A DNA stretch of 31,802 nt from Coriobacteriaceae bacterium (GTDB lineage: Bacteria; Actinomycetota; Coriobacteriia; Anaerosomatales; SLCP01). Position numbers and translations under genes: made by a program. The stretch is taken from NCBI GenBank assembly GCA_003563465.1, contig PWVH01000008.1, positions 1 through 31,802 of the forward strand, read 5' to 3'. This document shows positions 1 through 8,300 of the stretch, piece by piece; the stretch's first letter is position 1, and each line of letters opens with the position of its first letter. Below the pieces are notes generated by a model that saw only the letters and a program-made list of their open reading frames with translations, was not told the origin of the DNA and searched no databases.

Positions 1-342
1 GTCCGTCCTGCGGGGCACCGGAGTATCGAATGTCACGTTCACAGTCTGCCCGCTCACCTCGATGGTTCCTGCCGGGGAGATCGCCTCTGCGCCCGAGACG
101 TCGAAGCCGGCAGGAAACGTGATCGAGAAGCCCGAAGCGCGCTCGTTCTGTGTGGCATAGGTGCCGAAAGTGTAGGTGGACTGTGCCCCAGTGGCATCGT
201 CCGAGAGCGAAGTCGTGGGACCGGCAGAGACGATCACCGCGTAGGCTTGCACGACTAAGAGGCATCCTATGGCAAGCGTAGTAAGTACCGTCGCAGCGCG
301 CGCCGCGCGACCGGGCACCCTCTTTCTGCCGAACCAGCTCAT
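1..342 (-). CDS. Exported protein, N-terminal part (cut by window edge)
   Basis: Open frame from an ATG at 342 running off the left edge, so only the first 114 residues are visible. The N-terminus has a basic stretch (RKR), then a hydrophobic segment around residues 18-38 with possible signal peptidase sites after AYA or VSA. The mature part is rich in Ser, Thr, Gly and Val with alternating hydrophobic residues, as in beta-sandwich surface domains. No family was recognised. An AAGGAT sequence lies about 10 bases before the ATG. Export is inferred from the signal-like segment; the function is unknown. Confidence 0.6.
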   Translation of the reverse strand, partial: MSWFGRKRVPGRAARAATVLTTLAIGCLLVVQAYAVIVSAGPTTSLSDDATGAQSTYTFGTYATQNERASGFSITFPAGFDVSGAEAISPAGTIEVSGQTVNVTFDTPVPRRTD

Positions 343-362
343 CGATTCCGATCCTTAGGTGG

Positions 363-381
363 CACGCCCAGAAGAGGCGTG
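363..381. terminator. Short hairpin between the DUF711 gene and the exported-protein gene
   Basis: CACGCC and GGCGTG are separated by 7 bases, with two more pairs outside a mismatch. It lies downstream of the minus-strand DUF711 gene and in the leader of the exported-protein gene. There is no T-run, so a terminator or a leader hairpin are both possible. Confidence 0.25.
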
Positions 382-393
382 GCATCGGCCCCT

Positions 394-399
394 ATTCTA
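394..399 (-). promoter_or_regulatory. Possible -10 box for the exported-protein gene
   Basis: TAGAAT on the minus strand, about 52 bases before the ATG at 342. The -35 match (TCCCGT at 17 bases) is poor. Read-through from the DUF711 gene is an alternative. Confidence 0.25.
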
Positions 400-430
400 C
401 CTGTGTGTATGCGCGTACGGGAAAGAACAA

Positions 431-1798
431 TCAGTTCCTGAGGCTCGAAAGCGGAGCCGGGAAGCGTCCTCCTCGGCGCATGAGGCGAGTGCCGGCCCAC
501 TCGTTGACCGACATCACTGGCGCTGTGCCGAACAGGCCGCCGTACTCCACGATCTCTCCTACCGACTTGCCCCGAGCAGGTATCAGGCGTGTCGCCGTGG
601 TCTTGTTGTTGACGACACCGATCGCACACGCGTCGGAGATGACAGCTCCTATGGTCTCGACCGGCGTATCGCCTGGAATCACGATCATGTCGAGCCCGAC
701 CGAGCACACGCTCGTCATGGCTTCGAGCTTCTCCAGCGTCAAGGCTCCTTCGTTAACCGCACGCACCATTCCCGCGTCCTCGGACACTGGGATGAACGCA
801 CCGGAAAGCCCGCCGATGCTCGAGGTTCCCATCGCACCGCCCTTCTTGACGGCGTCGTTCAGGAGAGCCAGAGCAGTGGTAGTCCCGGGTCCACCGCACC
901 GCTTCACGCCGATGGCCTCGATGATCTCGGCCACACTGTCGCCGGCAGCGGGGGTGGGGGCGAGCGACAGGTCGACGATGCCCATCTGCACGCCGAGCCG
1001 CCTTGCGGCCTCTCGGGCGATCAGCTCCCCGGCGCGGGTGATCTTGAAGGCGGTGGCCTTGATGGCTTCGGCGACAGCGGTCAGGTCCGCGTCGTCGGGA
1101 AGCGCCGAGACTACGGCGCGGACGACTCCAGGACCGGAGATCCCCACGTTGACCACCGCATCTGGCTCGCCGGGCCCATGCATGGCTCCGGCCATGAATG
1201 GGTTGTCCTCTACCATGTTGCAGAAAACGACGAGCTTGCCGCAGCCGAACGAGTCGCGCTCGGCTGTCGCCTCGGCGGTCTCGGAGATCACTTCGGCCAT
1301 GCGCAAGACGGCGTCCATGTTGATTCCCGAGCGGGTGGAGGCCACGTTCACCGAAGCGCAAACGCGTTCGGTGGATGCCAGCGCTGAGGGAATCGAGCCG
1401 ATGAGCCGCGCATCGGCGTCCCCCGTTCCCTTGTGGACGAGTGCGGAGAAACCGCCCACGAAGTCAACGCCGATCTCGTCGGCGGCCCGGTCGAGCGCCG
1501 TGGCCAGCGGCGTGAGGTCGTTGTCGGGACAGGCTGCGGCAAGCTGGGCCATAGGCGTGACGGCGATGCGGCGGTTGACTATCGGGATGCCGTACTCGGC
1601 GCCGATCGCCTCGCACACCGGCACCAGCTTCTCGGCGCGCGATACCACGGTGCGAACCATCTTTTCCGACATGCGCGAGATGTCTTCGTCGGCACATTCC
1701 TCCAGCGAGAGGCCGAGTGTGACTGTGCGGATGTCGAGGTTCTGCTGCGTGATCATCAGCAGGGTTTCGACGATCTCCTCCGGTGAGATGTTGAGCAT
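431..1798 (-). CDS. DUF711 / UPF0210 family protein
   Basis: A 455-residue protein matching the UPF0210 (DUF711, 'PFL family') proteins in length and sequence. Recognisable stretches are the opening MLNISPEEIVETLLMI, the glycine-rich GVKRCGGPGTTTALALLNDA, and GLDMIVIPGDTP near the C-terminus. The family has a glycyl-radical-enzyme-like fold, but its reaction is not established. The ATG at 1798 has GAGTGAGGAA upstream. The ACT-domain gene lies 37 bases upstream in the same direction; this two-gene arrangement is common and suggests the small protein senses an amino acid for this one. No key feature looks broken. Confidence 0.9.
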   Translation of the reverse strand: MLNISPEEIVETLLMITQQNLDIRTVTLGLSLEECADEDISRMSEKMVRTVVSRAEKLVPVCEAIGAEYGIPIVNRRIAVTPMAQLAAACPDNDLTPLATALDRAADEIGVDFVGGFSALVHKGTGDADARLIGSIPSALASTERVCASVNVASTRSGINMDAVLRMAEVISETAEATAERDSFGCGKLVVFCNMVEDNPFMAGAMHGPGEPDAVVNVGISGPGVVRAVVSALPDDADLTAVAEAIKATAFKITRAGELIAREAARRLGVQMGIVDLSLAPTPAAGDSVAEIIEAIGVKRCGGPGTTTALALLNDAVKKGGAMGTSSIGGLSGAFIPVSEDAGMVRAVNEGALTLEKLEAMTSVCSVGLDMIVIPGDTPVETIGAVISDACAIGVVNNKTTATRLIPARGKSVGEIVEYGGLFGTAPVMSVNEWAGTRLMRRGGRFPAPLSSLRN

Positions 1799-1835
1799 GG
1801 GCGATTCCTCACTCCCGGTCGAAGCCGAGCGTCGA

Positions 1836-2111
1836 TCAGATGCGGTGCATGTAGCGGAAGACGTCCTCGCGCTGCAAGGTCACCTGCTGGCCGATCTCCT
1901 CACCGACCTCGGTAAGACGGCGCTGCAGTTCGTCGAAGGGGGTGCGTTCCTCATCGACCGTTACGAGCATCGTCATCGAGAAGATGCCGCTGATTATGGT
2001 CTGCCGGATGTCCTCGATGTTGGTGCCGGAGTCTGCGAGGACCCTGGAGATGGCGGCGACGATACCGACCCGGTCCTCACCGAGCACGGACAGGATAGCG
2101 GGGGTGTGCAT
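1836..2111 (-). CDS. ACT domain protein, UPF0237 family
   Basis: A 91-residue single ACT domain starting at the ATG at 2111, preceded by GGGAG. The opening MHTPAILSVLGEDRVGIVAA and the stretch SGTNIEDIRQTIISGIFSM are typical of UPF0237, whose members are about 90 residues. ACT domains usually bind amino acids and regulate partners. A longer reading frame extends upstream, but it runs into the divergent intergenic region and lacks family similarity, so the internal start is preferred. It is co-directional with and just upstream of the DUF711 gene, probably in one transcript. Confidence 0.9.
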   Translation of the reverse strand: MHTPAILSVLGEDRVGIVAAISRVLADSGTNIEDIRQTIISGIFSMTMLVTVDEERTPFDELQRRLTEVGEEIGQQVTLQREDVFRYMHRI

Positions 2112-2173
2112 GGCTGCTCCCTTCATCGCGCGGGGGCGTCTGCGGCTATACTCCCATATACCGTACAAGCGTG

Positions 2174-2197
2174 TCTCGCACGCGTTCTCGCACGCGC
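2174..2197. repeat. 12-bp tandem repeat in a divergent intergenic region
   Basis: TCTCGCACGCGT is followed directly by TCTCGCACGCGC, two copies with one mismatch. It lies between the divergent ACT and DUF951 genes, where an operator could sit. A TATACT at 2147-2152 could be a -10 for the DUF951 gene, but it has no good -35. Confidence 0.5.
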
Positions 2198-2229
2198 GGC
2201 CGAGCACTCGAATAGCCGAGGAGAAGAGC

Positions 2230-2436
2230 GTGGCCGTACCGATAACACCGATTGCCGCGGGCGACGTCGTGCGCCTCAAGAAGCCGCATCCGTGCGGCAA
2301 GAACGAGTGGCGAGTGCAGCGTGCAGGCATGGATGTGGTTCTGGAGTGCGTCGGCTGCGGACGCAAGGTGCGTCTCCTGCGCTACGAGTTCGACCGGCGA
2401 TTCAAGGCCTTCGTGAGTCGTCCTGCAGAGGAGTGA
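2230..2436 (+). CDS. DUF951 family protein
   Basis: A 68-residue protein read from a GTG at 2230, with GAGGAGAAG just upstream. It begins VAVPITPIAAGDVVRLKKPH and contains CGKNEW, then ECVGCGRKVRL. The conserved Cys and Gly-Arg pattern is typical of DUF951 proteins, about 65 residues long and widespread in Gram-positive bacteria. The Cys residues (CG.., CVGCG) suggest a metal site or nucleic-acid contact, but no function is established. It is divergent from the ACT gene and converges on the LytM-like gene. Confidence 0.85.
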   Translation: MAVPITPIAAGDVVRLKKPHPCGKNEWRVQRAGMDVVLECVGCGRKVRLLRYEFDRRFKAFVSRPAEE

Positions 2437-2526
2437 GGCTCTGCCGAGGAGTGAGCCAGCCAGCACTGGCCGCAGGCTGCTCGGCACGTGTCGAGTGATA
2501 GCGAGGCGAAGCGGCGCTTCGGTAGG

Positions 2527-3414
2527 TCACGAACCGTCGGCCGGGACGGTCTCACCAGGATGCTCGACGCGGTTGAGCTGCATATGCACGTGGTCTCCCG
2601 CATCAGGTGTGTAATCGCCCAGCTGTGGCCGGTATTTGTCAGACATCAGACGGACCGAGGCGATTCGAGTCACCCCGCCGACCACATGGTCGCCAGCTTG
2701 CACGGTGGGGTCGGTCACGTGGATGATCACGAGATCGATGTCGGGATAGCCGGCAGGCTGGATGTGGATCTCAAGGTCGTCGTACTTGTCGTAGAGCAGG
2801 TAAGGCTTGACCTCGATGACTATACCTGTGACCGGAGAGTAGACGGGCGAGCCGGGAGCGGCGCCTATGTCGGCAGCTGTGTCGGGAGCCCCGGTGCGGT
2901 TGGACCGCCACATCCGGAGCACCTCGCCTCCGAGGATAGCCGGTGGCGCTTCGCCGGCTTCGAGTTCGGGAGGCTTGCGGCCGGTTCCTCTCTTGTCGGC
3001 AGCTGCAGACATATCGGCGTCGGGAGCGTAGGACTCCATCGGCAGGGCGTTGTCGAAAGCTGCCTGGTGGAACGCGACCTCGATCAGATGCTCCTCGGCG
3101 ATCGGAAGAAAGAGCTGCAGGTCGCCATAGGAAGCGAAGAGGGGCGTGACCGGATCGCTCGGCTCGGTCGTCCGAGAAGCGGTGGACAGAAAGGACCTTC
3201 CTCTCCACGCGCCGGATGAGTCCGCAGAGGCGTCTTTGCCGGAGCCGAACATCGCCCACCAACTCGCCGTCGCGGCGATGCCGATCAGCACCACCGCGAC
3301 CACGAGACGCATGCGAGCCGCTCTCGATCGCGCCGCACGACTACGGGCTCGACGCTCGGCGCGCGATACGGCTTCCGGCGATTCGAGAATGGAGGAAGGT
3401 GAGGTGCGGCGCAT
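2527..3414 (-). CDS. Membrane-anchored LytM/M23-like protein, zinc site altered
   Basis: A 295-residue protein from the ATG at 3414. Residues 1-35 are Arg-rich and cytoplasmic, 36-56 form one membrane helix, then comes a low-complexity linker and a LytM-like domain from about residue 165. The fold signature is visible as GAAPGSPVYSPVTG (184-197), VQAGDHVVGG and the late HVH at 275-277. In active M23 peptidases the first zinc pair is HxxxD; here the aligned residues are D178 and D182, so the His is missing. The protein may be an inactive LytM regulator or scaffold of the cell wall. No strong ribosome site is seen before the ATG; an internal ATG at residue 35 is possible. It is divergent from the ATPase operon. 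Confidence 0.7.
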   Translation of the reverse strand: MRRTSPSSILESPEAVSRAERRARSRAARSRAARMRLVVAVVLIGIAATASWWAMFGSGKDASADSSGAWRGRSFLSTASRTTEPSDPVTPLFASYGDLQLFLPIAEEHLIEVAFHQAAFDNALPMESYAPDADMSAAADKRGTGRKPPELEAGEAPPAILGGEVLRMWRSNRTGAPDTAADIGAAPGSPVYSPVTGIVIEVKPYLLYDKYDDLEIHIQPAGYPDIDLVIIHVTDPTVQAGDHVVGGVTRIASVRLMSDKYRPQLGDYTPDAGDHVHMQLNRVEHPGETVPADGS

Positions 3415-3451
3415 GGCGAATTGAGTGGGGACGGGGTCAGCGGTCGGACGC

Positions 3452-3457
3452 AGTATA
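3452..3457 (-). promoter_or_regulatory. Extended -10 promoter for the LytM-like gene
   Basis: On the minus strand TGCTATACT combines a TG extension with a near-perfect -10. The predicted start is about 31 bases before the ATG at 3414. The -35 is weak, which is normal for extended -10 promoters. Confidence 0.5.
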
Positions 3458-3496
3458 GCACGGTAAACAGGTCGACTGATTGCCCGTATCGGATGG

Positions 3497-3502
3497 TACA
3501 AT
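3497..3502 (+). promoter_or_regulatory. Probable -10 box of the V-type ATPase operon
   Basis: TACAAT lies 29 bases before the first ATG of the ATPase operon. TCGACT at 3472-3477 is a possible -35 with a long 19-base spacer. The position supports it more than the -35 does. Confidence 0.4.
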
Positions 3503-3531
3503 CGCGAAAGACCACGAGGGGCAGGGGCCGG

Positions 3532-3837
3532 ATGGAAAAGCTCGAAGAGATTCTGCGCGCGGAGGAGTCCACGCGACGTGCGCTCGCCGAAGCGCACAAT
3601 CGTGCGGACGAGATCCATCGGGAAGCCGCCGCCGAGGCCGAGCAGATTATCTCGGACGCGAATAGCAAGACTCGGGAGCAGGCGGCTTCCTTGCGAGATG
3701 AGGCCGTGAAAGACGCCGATGCCAAGGCTGAACGCCTTGCGGAACAGGCGAAGAGGGAACTCGACGTGATGTCCCTGCGCGCCGAGTCACGTTTCGATGA
3801 AGCAGCGCTTGCGGCCGTGCGAGAGCTCGTGGGGTGA
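3532..3837 (+). CDS. ahaH: V/A-type ATPase subunit H (stalk coiled coil)
   Basis: A 101-residue, almost wholly helical protein rich in Ala, Glu, Arg and Lys, starting MEKLEEILRAEESTRRALAE. It has the heptad character of the H (G-type) peripheral stalk subunit that pairs with subunit E and links the catalytic head to subunit I. GAGGGG lies upstream of the ATG at 3532. Being the first gene of a complete V/A-type ATPase operon supports the call more than the sequence does, because coiled coils diverge quickly. The next gene starts 4 bases after the stop. Confidence 0.8.
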   Translation: MEKLEEILRAEESTRRALAEAHNRADEIHREAAAEAEQIISDANSKTREQAASLRDEAVKDADAKAERLAEQAKRELDVMSLRAESRFDEAALAAVRELVG

Positions 3838-3841
3838 GCCG

Positions 3842-5842
3842 GTGGCAATCGCACGCATGCTGAAGGTCTCGATCATCGGTCACATGGGCGAGCTCGACAC
3901 GGTCGTTGTTCTGACGCAGCGCGCAGGCGCGGTCGAGGTGCTCTCTCAGGAGTTAGAGGCCGATGAACTGAGCGCCGTCAGCCCCGACCCCGAGCGCATG
4001 GAGCGGCTGGAGACCGAGATAGCCGATGCTTCCTTCACGCGCGATTTCCTCAGACGTTTTCGCACCTCTGACGCGCCGATGTCCACGTTCGTGTCCGAGA
4101 AGATACACGTAAGCCGTGAGGAATTCGAAGCGTTCGAGTTCGATTCAGATTTCGAGGGCCTCTACCGGGAGTGCGAGAGCATCTCCGACAGGCTGGCGCA
4201 TATCGAGCGCGAGCGCGGCAGGCTGCATGCGCTGATCCACGACCTCGCTCCGTGGCACGATCTTAAGTTGCAGATCTCGCAATGGAAGGGCACCGAGCGC
4301 GTCGCACTGTTCACCGGCACCGTGCCCGCAAGCGCTTCGGAAAACGTTCGTCAGGCGTTGCGAGATGCGGTAGATCTGGTCAGTGTCAAGGAGGTCGGGC
4401 GCGCCGGAGACTCTGAGGCTTGGATCGTGATGGCTCACCGAAGCGTGCTGGATGACGTTCGCGCCACGCTGTCGCTGACCGAGTTCACCGAGGTGAGCTT
4501 TCCTGGGTTGGAGGATTATCCGGCCGAGGAGAGCGCAATGGCCGAAGAGGCTCTCGAACAGCTCGCTGTCGAGGAAGAAGAACTCGTCGCACGAGCCGAG
4601 GAGCTTGCGGCCGAACACTACGTGCGTACCGCAGCGCTCGTACAGGCGTTGCTGACACGCCGGGATGCCGAGGAGGTGCGCGCCGAGATGGCCGCCTCCG
4701 AGCGCGTGTTCTTGGTGACCGGCTGGGTACCGCAGGACCGTCAGGAGGAGCTCGTTTCGGCCTTGGCGCCTGTAGCCGAGAGCATCGACCTAACATTCGA
4801 GGACCCTGGCCCTGAGGATCGGGTTCCGGTCGAGCTCAAGAATCCTCCGCTCTTGCGGCCGTTCGAGGTTCTTACCGATTTATATGGCCGGCCCCGCTAC
4901 GGCGATCTCGACCCGACGCCTTTCGTAGCCGGTTTCTTCTTCCTGTTCTTCGGTATGTGCATTGGTGACGTGGGCTACGGATTCATGCTGCTGGTTGCAG
5001 CGTGGCTCATCAAGAATCGCCTGGATGTGGCTCCCGGCGTGAAGAAGTTCATGGATCTTCTGATCCTCGGCGGAATCTCCTCGATGATCGTGGGCGTGGC
5101 CACGCGCAGCTACTTTGCACTGGCCGAGGAGTCTTTGCCGCAGTTCCTCCGATACACACCTTTGATCGAGCCGCTCGACCAGGTGATGACACTGCTGGTC
5201 ATCTCGGTGGCCCTGGGTGTGGTTCATGTGTCGCTTGGGGTGTGCCTGAAGGCGTACCGCCGCATACGCGACGGAGATGTCATCGGTGCGCTCTTCGAGG
5301 ATTTAAGCACCCTTGTGTTGTTCGTGGTGATCGGGGTCGTGGTTGCGATGCCCGATACCGTCGGATGGCTGCTCCCTTGGTCTTTCGGGATCGCGATCCT
5401 GCTCAAAGGACGCATAATCGAGGAGCTAGTCTTGAGGCGCTCGATCGTAGGCGCACTCATCGGCGTGGGCAAGGGCCTTCTGGGTCTCTACGGGCTCGTC
5501 GGATATGCATCGAACTTCCTGTCCTACACGCGCTTGGCGGCTCTGGGTTTGGCGAGCCTGCTGGTCGGCGACGTCATGAACCGTTTGGCCGAACTCGTAT
5601 CCGGTGTTCCATTAGGAGTGGGCCTGCTTTCTGCAGCGCTCATTCTGATCGTGGGACACACCTTCAATGTAGCAATCAACCTGCTGGGCGCGTTCGTGCA
5701 TCCGACGCGCCTGCAGTTCGTAGAGTTCTTCAGCGAGTTCTACGAGGCGGGCGGACGGCGGTTCACGCCGCTTGCGCCCCGCACCAAGTCTGTCGTGCTT
5801 CACTCGGATACGGGTGAGCAGAAAGGAGGAGCGCGGACGTGA
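3842..5842 (+). CDS. ntpI: V/A-type ATPase subunit I (a-subunit, ion half-channel)
   Basis: A 666-residue protein read from a GTG at 3842 that follows GGGGTGAG. The N-terminal half (about 1-345) is soluble and coiled-coil rich, as expected for the part that holds the stalks. From about residue 355 there are several membrane helices. The conserved NFLSYTRLAALGLA carries R564, the stator arginine that faces the rotor carboxylate. The motif GDVGYGF at the first helices is also typical of the family. Length fits (about 650). The stop overlaps the next start by 4 bases (GTGA), so translation is coupled. Confidence 0.95.
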   Translation: MAIARMLKVSIIGHMGELDTVVVLTQRAGAVEVLSQELEADELSAVSPDPERMERLETEIADASFTRDFLRRFRTSDAPMSTFVSEKIHVSREEFEAFEFDSDFEGLYRECESISDRLAHIERERGRLHALIHDLAPWHDLKLQISQWKGTERVALFTGTVPASASENVRQALRDAVDLVSVKEVGRAGDSEAWIVMAHRSVLDDVRATLSLTEFTEVSFPGLEDYPAEESAMAEEALEQLAVEEEELVARAEELAAEHYVRTAALVQALLTRRDAEEVRAEMAASERVFLVTGWVPQDRQEELVSALAPVAESIDLTFEDPGPEDRVPVELKNPPLLRPFEVLTDLYGRPRYGDLDPTPFVAGFFFLFFGMCIGDVGYGFMLLVAAWLIKNRLDVAPGVKKFMDLLILGGISSMIVGVATRSYFALAEESLPQFLRYTPLIEPLDQVMTLLVISVALGVVHVSLGVCLKAYRRIRDGDVIGALFEDLSTLVLFVVIGVVVAMPDTVGWLLPWSFGIAILLKGRIIEELVLRRSIVGALIGVGKGLLGLYGLVGYASNFLSYTRLAALGLASLLVGDVMNRLAELVSGVPLGVGLLSAALILIVGHTFNVAINLLGAFVHPTRLQFVEFFSEFYEAGGRRFTPLAPRTKSVVLHSDTGEQKGGART

Positions 5843-6327
5843 ACGATGTGATCCTTGGCATGTCAGGGCTCGAGTGGGCTTACTTCGGAGCGGCATTGGC
5901 TGCAATCGGGGGTGGAATCGGTTCGGCCATCGGTATCACCTCGGTCAGCAACACCACCACTGGCATCGTAGCCGAGGACGCGGAGAAGTTCGGCAAAGTG
6001 CTCCCGCTCTCGGCGATGCCAGGTACGCAGGGCATCTACGGATTCATAACGGCGCTGCTGGTCTTCATCTTCTTCGGGTTCTTCGAGGGCACGGCGGATC
6101 TTACTGCCGCCGAGGGGCTGCGGGTGTTCTTCGCCTGCCTGCCCGTCGCTATCCTGTGCATGGTGTCAGGCATCTACCAGGGTGCCACTGGTGTCGGCGC
6201 AGCGGGCATGGTAGCCCGGCGCGACGAGGACGCGGGTAAGGCGCTCATCTTCCCGGCTTTGGTGGAGACGTACGCCGTGTTCGCACTGATCGTGACGATC
6301 CTGATGCTTCTGAACGTACAAGGGTAG
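5839..6327 (+). CDS. ntpK: V-type ATPase proteolipid subunit K, Na+-type binding site
   Basis: A 162-residue proteolipid with four membrane helices, a fused double hairpin as in Enterococcus NtpK. It is read from a GTG at 5839 with AAGGAGGA 9 bases upstream. The rotor carboxylate is E143 in LVETYAVF of the last helix. The equivalent helix of the first hairpin has PGTQGIYG instead of a carboxylate, so there is one ion site per protomer. T63, Q64, Y67, Q114 (SGIYQG) and E143 match the residues that bind Na+ in the E. hirae rotor (T64, Q65, Y68, Q110, E139). The main-chain ligand L61 is Met here. Na+ coupling is inferred from this match. Confidence 0.95.
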   Translation: MNDVILGMSGLEWAYFGAALAAIGGGIGSAIGITSVSNTTTGIVAEDAEKFGKVLPLSAMPGTQGIYGFITALLVFIFFGFFEGTADLTAAEGLRVFFACLPVAILCMVSGIYQGATGVGAAGMVARRDEDAGKALIFPALVETYAVFALIVTILMLLNVQG

Positions 6328-6333
6328 GCAGCA

Positions 6334-6960
6334 GTGGCGATAGCCGACATCCTCAAACGCATAGATTCGGACGCCAAGAGCGAAAGCGACGCGATCATCG
6401 CCGAGGCCGAACGGGAGGCTGCCGAGACGTTGGCCGCAGCGAAGAAGCGTGCGGTGGCGGAAAGCGAACGGATGCTCGAACGCGCACGTTCGGAGGCGGA
6501 GAACGAAGCCAGTACGAGACTTGCCGCTGCACGTCTTAGCGCCCGAGACCGTTTGCTGGCCGTCAAACAGGACCTCGTGGAGCAGGTGCTAGGGGATGTC
6601 GCGGTGCAGATCGAGGGACTGCCGGATGATGAGTACACCGAACTCATCGCCGAAGAGGTAGCCAAGATCGCTCGTGAGAACGAGCGTCTGCTTATCGGCG
6701 AGGCCGACCACAAACGCCTGAGTAAGCATCTCCCCGTGGCTCTCAAGAAGTCTGGCGTGAAGCTCGACATCGACGGTGCTACCGAGGAGATCCAAAGAGG
6801 GGTGATTCTTTCGGGAGAGCGGGTGCGTGCCGAAGTCTCGCCACAGGCGCTCGTGGACGCCAGCCGCGACAGGTTGACGTCGCTCATCGCCGATGCGCTC
6901 TTCGAAGACGACGATTCCGCCGAGGGGGACTCGAACGATTCCTCGGGTGGAGAAGGGTGA
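6334..6960 (+). CDS. ntpE: V/A-type ATPase subunit E (peripheral stalk)
   Basis: A 208-residue protein from a GTG at 6334. The first ~90 residues are a charged coiled coil (SDAKSESDAIIAEAEREAAE), followed by a compact domain with the family-typical GVILSGERVRAEVSPQALVD near the C-terminus. Subunit E forms the stalk with H and binds the top of the B subunit. It lies 6 bases after ntpK. The last 20 residues are acidic and Ser/Asp-rich, somewhat longer than usual. Confidence 0.9.
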   Translation: MAIADILKRIDSDAKSESDAIIAEAEREAAETLAAAKKRAVAESERMLERARSEAENEASTRLAAARLSARDRLLAVKQDLVEQVLGDVAVQIEGLPDDEYTELIAEEVAKIARENERLLIGEADHKRLSKHLPVALKKSGVKLDIDGATEEIQRGVILSGERVRAEVSPQALVDASRDRLTSLIADALFEDDDSAEGDSNDSSGGEG

Positions 6961-6964
6961 AGCG

Positions 6965-7966
6965 GTGGCGTACGCGCGTGTGATATCGGACCCGATGCGC
7001 TACGGCTTTGCTGTGGGCCGGGTACGCGTGCTCGAGACGCGCCTGCTGCCGCGCTCGACGTATGAGCGCCTTCTCGACGCCAAGACCATCGCCGATCATC
7101 GGCGCATCTTAAGCGAGACCGTCTATGGCGGCTACTTAGAGACCGCGGAGACCGCCGGCGATGTGGAAGAGGGGCTGGACAAAGCACTCGCTGACCTCTA
7201 CGAGGACTTTCTCGAGCACGCGAACTTGCCGGCGCCCCTGGTCGCATACTTCAGGGTCCGCCACGATTTCGAGAACCTCAAAGGGTATCTGAAGGCCGAG
7301 GCGCTGGGCATTTCACCGGAGGTCATGCTCACGGATCTGGGCAGCGTACCTGCCGATGCGTTCACTGGCCCGGGGGAGAAGCTTCCCGAGCGTCTGTCGA
7401 ACGCAGAGATGCGCATCCGCAAGGAACTTGCCGATGAGGACGGAAACCTCCCGGCCGACGAGATCGAAGATGCCATCGACACGGAGCTTTTCACTGCCCT
7501 GGAAGAGATCGCAGAAGAGTCCGGAAGTCGATTCCTGCAGGATCTCGCGGTGCTGGAGGCCGATATCGGTAACCTGCGGGCATTCGTTCGGGCGCGTGAC
7601 AAGAGCGTTCCCGTGGCGGAAGTAGAGCGACGTTTCGTGCCCGGCGGGTCGATCTCGAGGAAGCTGCTCGTATCGTTGTATCGACTTCCTCCGGCCGAGG
7701 CAGCAGCACGCCTCGCTTCTAAACAGCTAGTGCGTGGCGTCGATCCTGAGGCACTCGCCGATCCCCGACGCTTCGACATCGAAGCCGTGCGACTGATCTC
7801 GCGACGCGTTCGGTCCAGTCGCATGGTCGCCATGGGGCCGGAGCCGGTCTTGGGCTATGTGAGGGAACGCCAGGCCGAAGTGACCGCGCTTAGGACGGTC
7901 ATGATTGGCGGCCTGGCCGGAGTGCCCTCGGACAAGCTGCGCGATCATCTCAAGGACGTGGTGTGA
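6965..7966 (+). CDS. ntpC: V/A-type ATPase subunit C (rotor-to-membrane connector)
   Basis: A 333-residue protein read from a GTG at 6965, preceded by GAGAAGGGTGA. It is all-helical, begins MAYARVISDPMRYGFAVGRV and contains YFRVRHDFENLKGYLKAEA, a stretch typical of the C (AC39-like) subunit. This subunit sits between the central shaft and the proteolipid ring. An upstream start at 6893 would add 24 residues but would overlap ntpE and lacks family similarity. The ARSS-like PEPVLGYVRERQAEVTALR near the C-terminus is also family-typical. Confidence 0.9.
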   Translation: MAYARVISDPMRYGFAVGRVRVLETRLLPRSTYERLLDAKTIADHRRILSETVYGGYLETAETAGDVEEGLDKALADLYEDFLEHANLPAPLVAYFRVRHDFENLKGYLKAEALGISPEVMLTDLGSVPADAFTGPGEKLPERLSNAEMRIRKELADEDGNLPADEIEDAIDTELFTALEEIAEESGSRFLQDLAVLEADIGNLRAFVRARDKSVPVAEVERRFVPGGSISRKLLVSLYRLPPAEAAARLASKQLVRGVDPEALADPRRFDIEAVRLISRRVRSSRMVAMGPEPVLGYVRERQAEVTALRTVMIGGLAGVPSDKLRDHLKDVV

Positions 7967-7967
7967 C

Positions 7968-8300
7968 GTGGACAAGCTCAAGGTAGCGGTAGTGGGAGAC
8001 GCCACCAGCGTGGCGGGCTTCCGCCCCTTGGGCTTCGCTGTGTTCGCGGTAGAGACGCCGAGTGAGGCTCGAGAAGTATGGCCAGAGCTTACGGGCGGCG
8101 AGTACGGCGTGGTGCTGTTGACCGAGAAGGTCCACGAGGAGATCTCGGAGATGGTGGCCGAGCATTCCGACGAGATCATCCCGGCTGTGACGGTCATCCC
8201 CGGCGCCGGGAGCAAGGGCGGTGTCGGCCAGGCAAGGCTGGACGCGGCCATAGAGCGAGCGCTCGGAACGAAAGCGTTCATCAGAGAAGAGGACGACTAG
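7968..8300 (+). CDS. ntpF: V/A-type ATPase subunit F (rotor shaft)
   Basis: A 110-residue protein from a GTG at 7968, one base after the ntpC stop. It starts MDKLKVAVVGDATSVAGFRP and contains GVVLLTEKVHEEI and VIPGAGSKGG, all characteristic of subunit F, a small Rossmann-like protein that binds subunit D in the central shaft. Its stop is directly followed by the ATG of ntpA, so translation of the two is probably linked. Confidence 0.92.
   Translation: MDKLKVAVVGDATSVAGFRPLGFAVFAVETPSEAREVWPELTGGEYGVVLLTEKVHEEISEMVAEHSDEIIPAVTVIPGAGSKGGVGQARLDAAIERALGTKAFIREEDD

Noticed and set aside
405..2498. A 697-codon open frame on the plus strand opposite the DUF711 gene
   Set aside because: It is a shadow of the GC-rich codon pattern of the minus-strand gene; low-complexity Ser/Thr/Ala composition and no ribosome site or domain.
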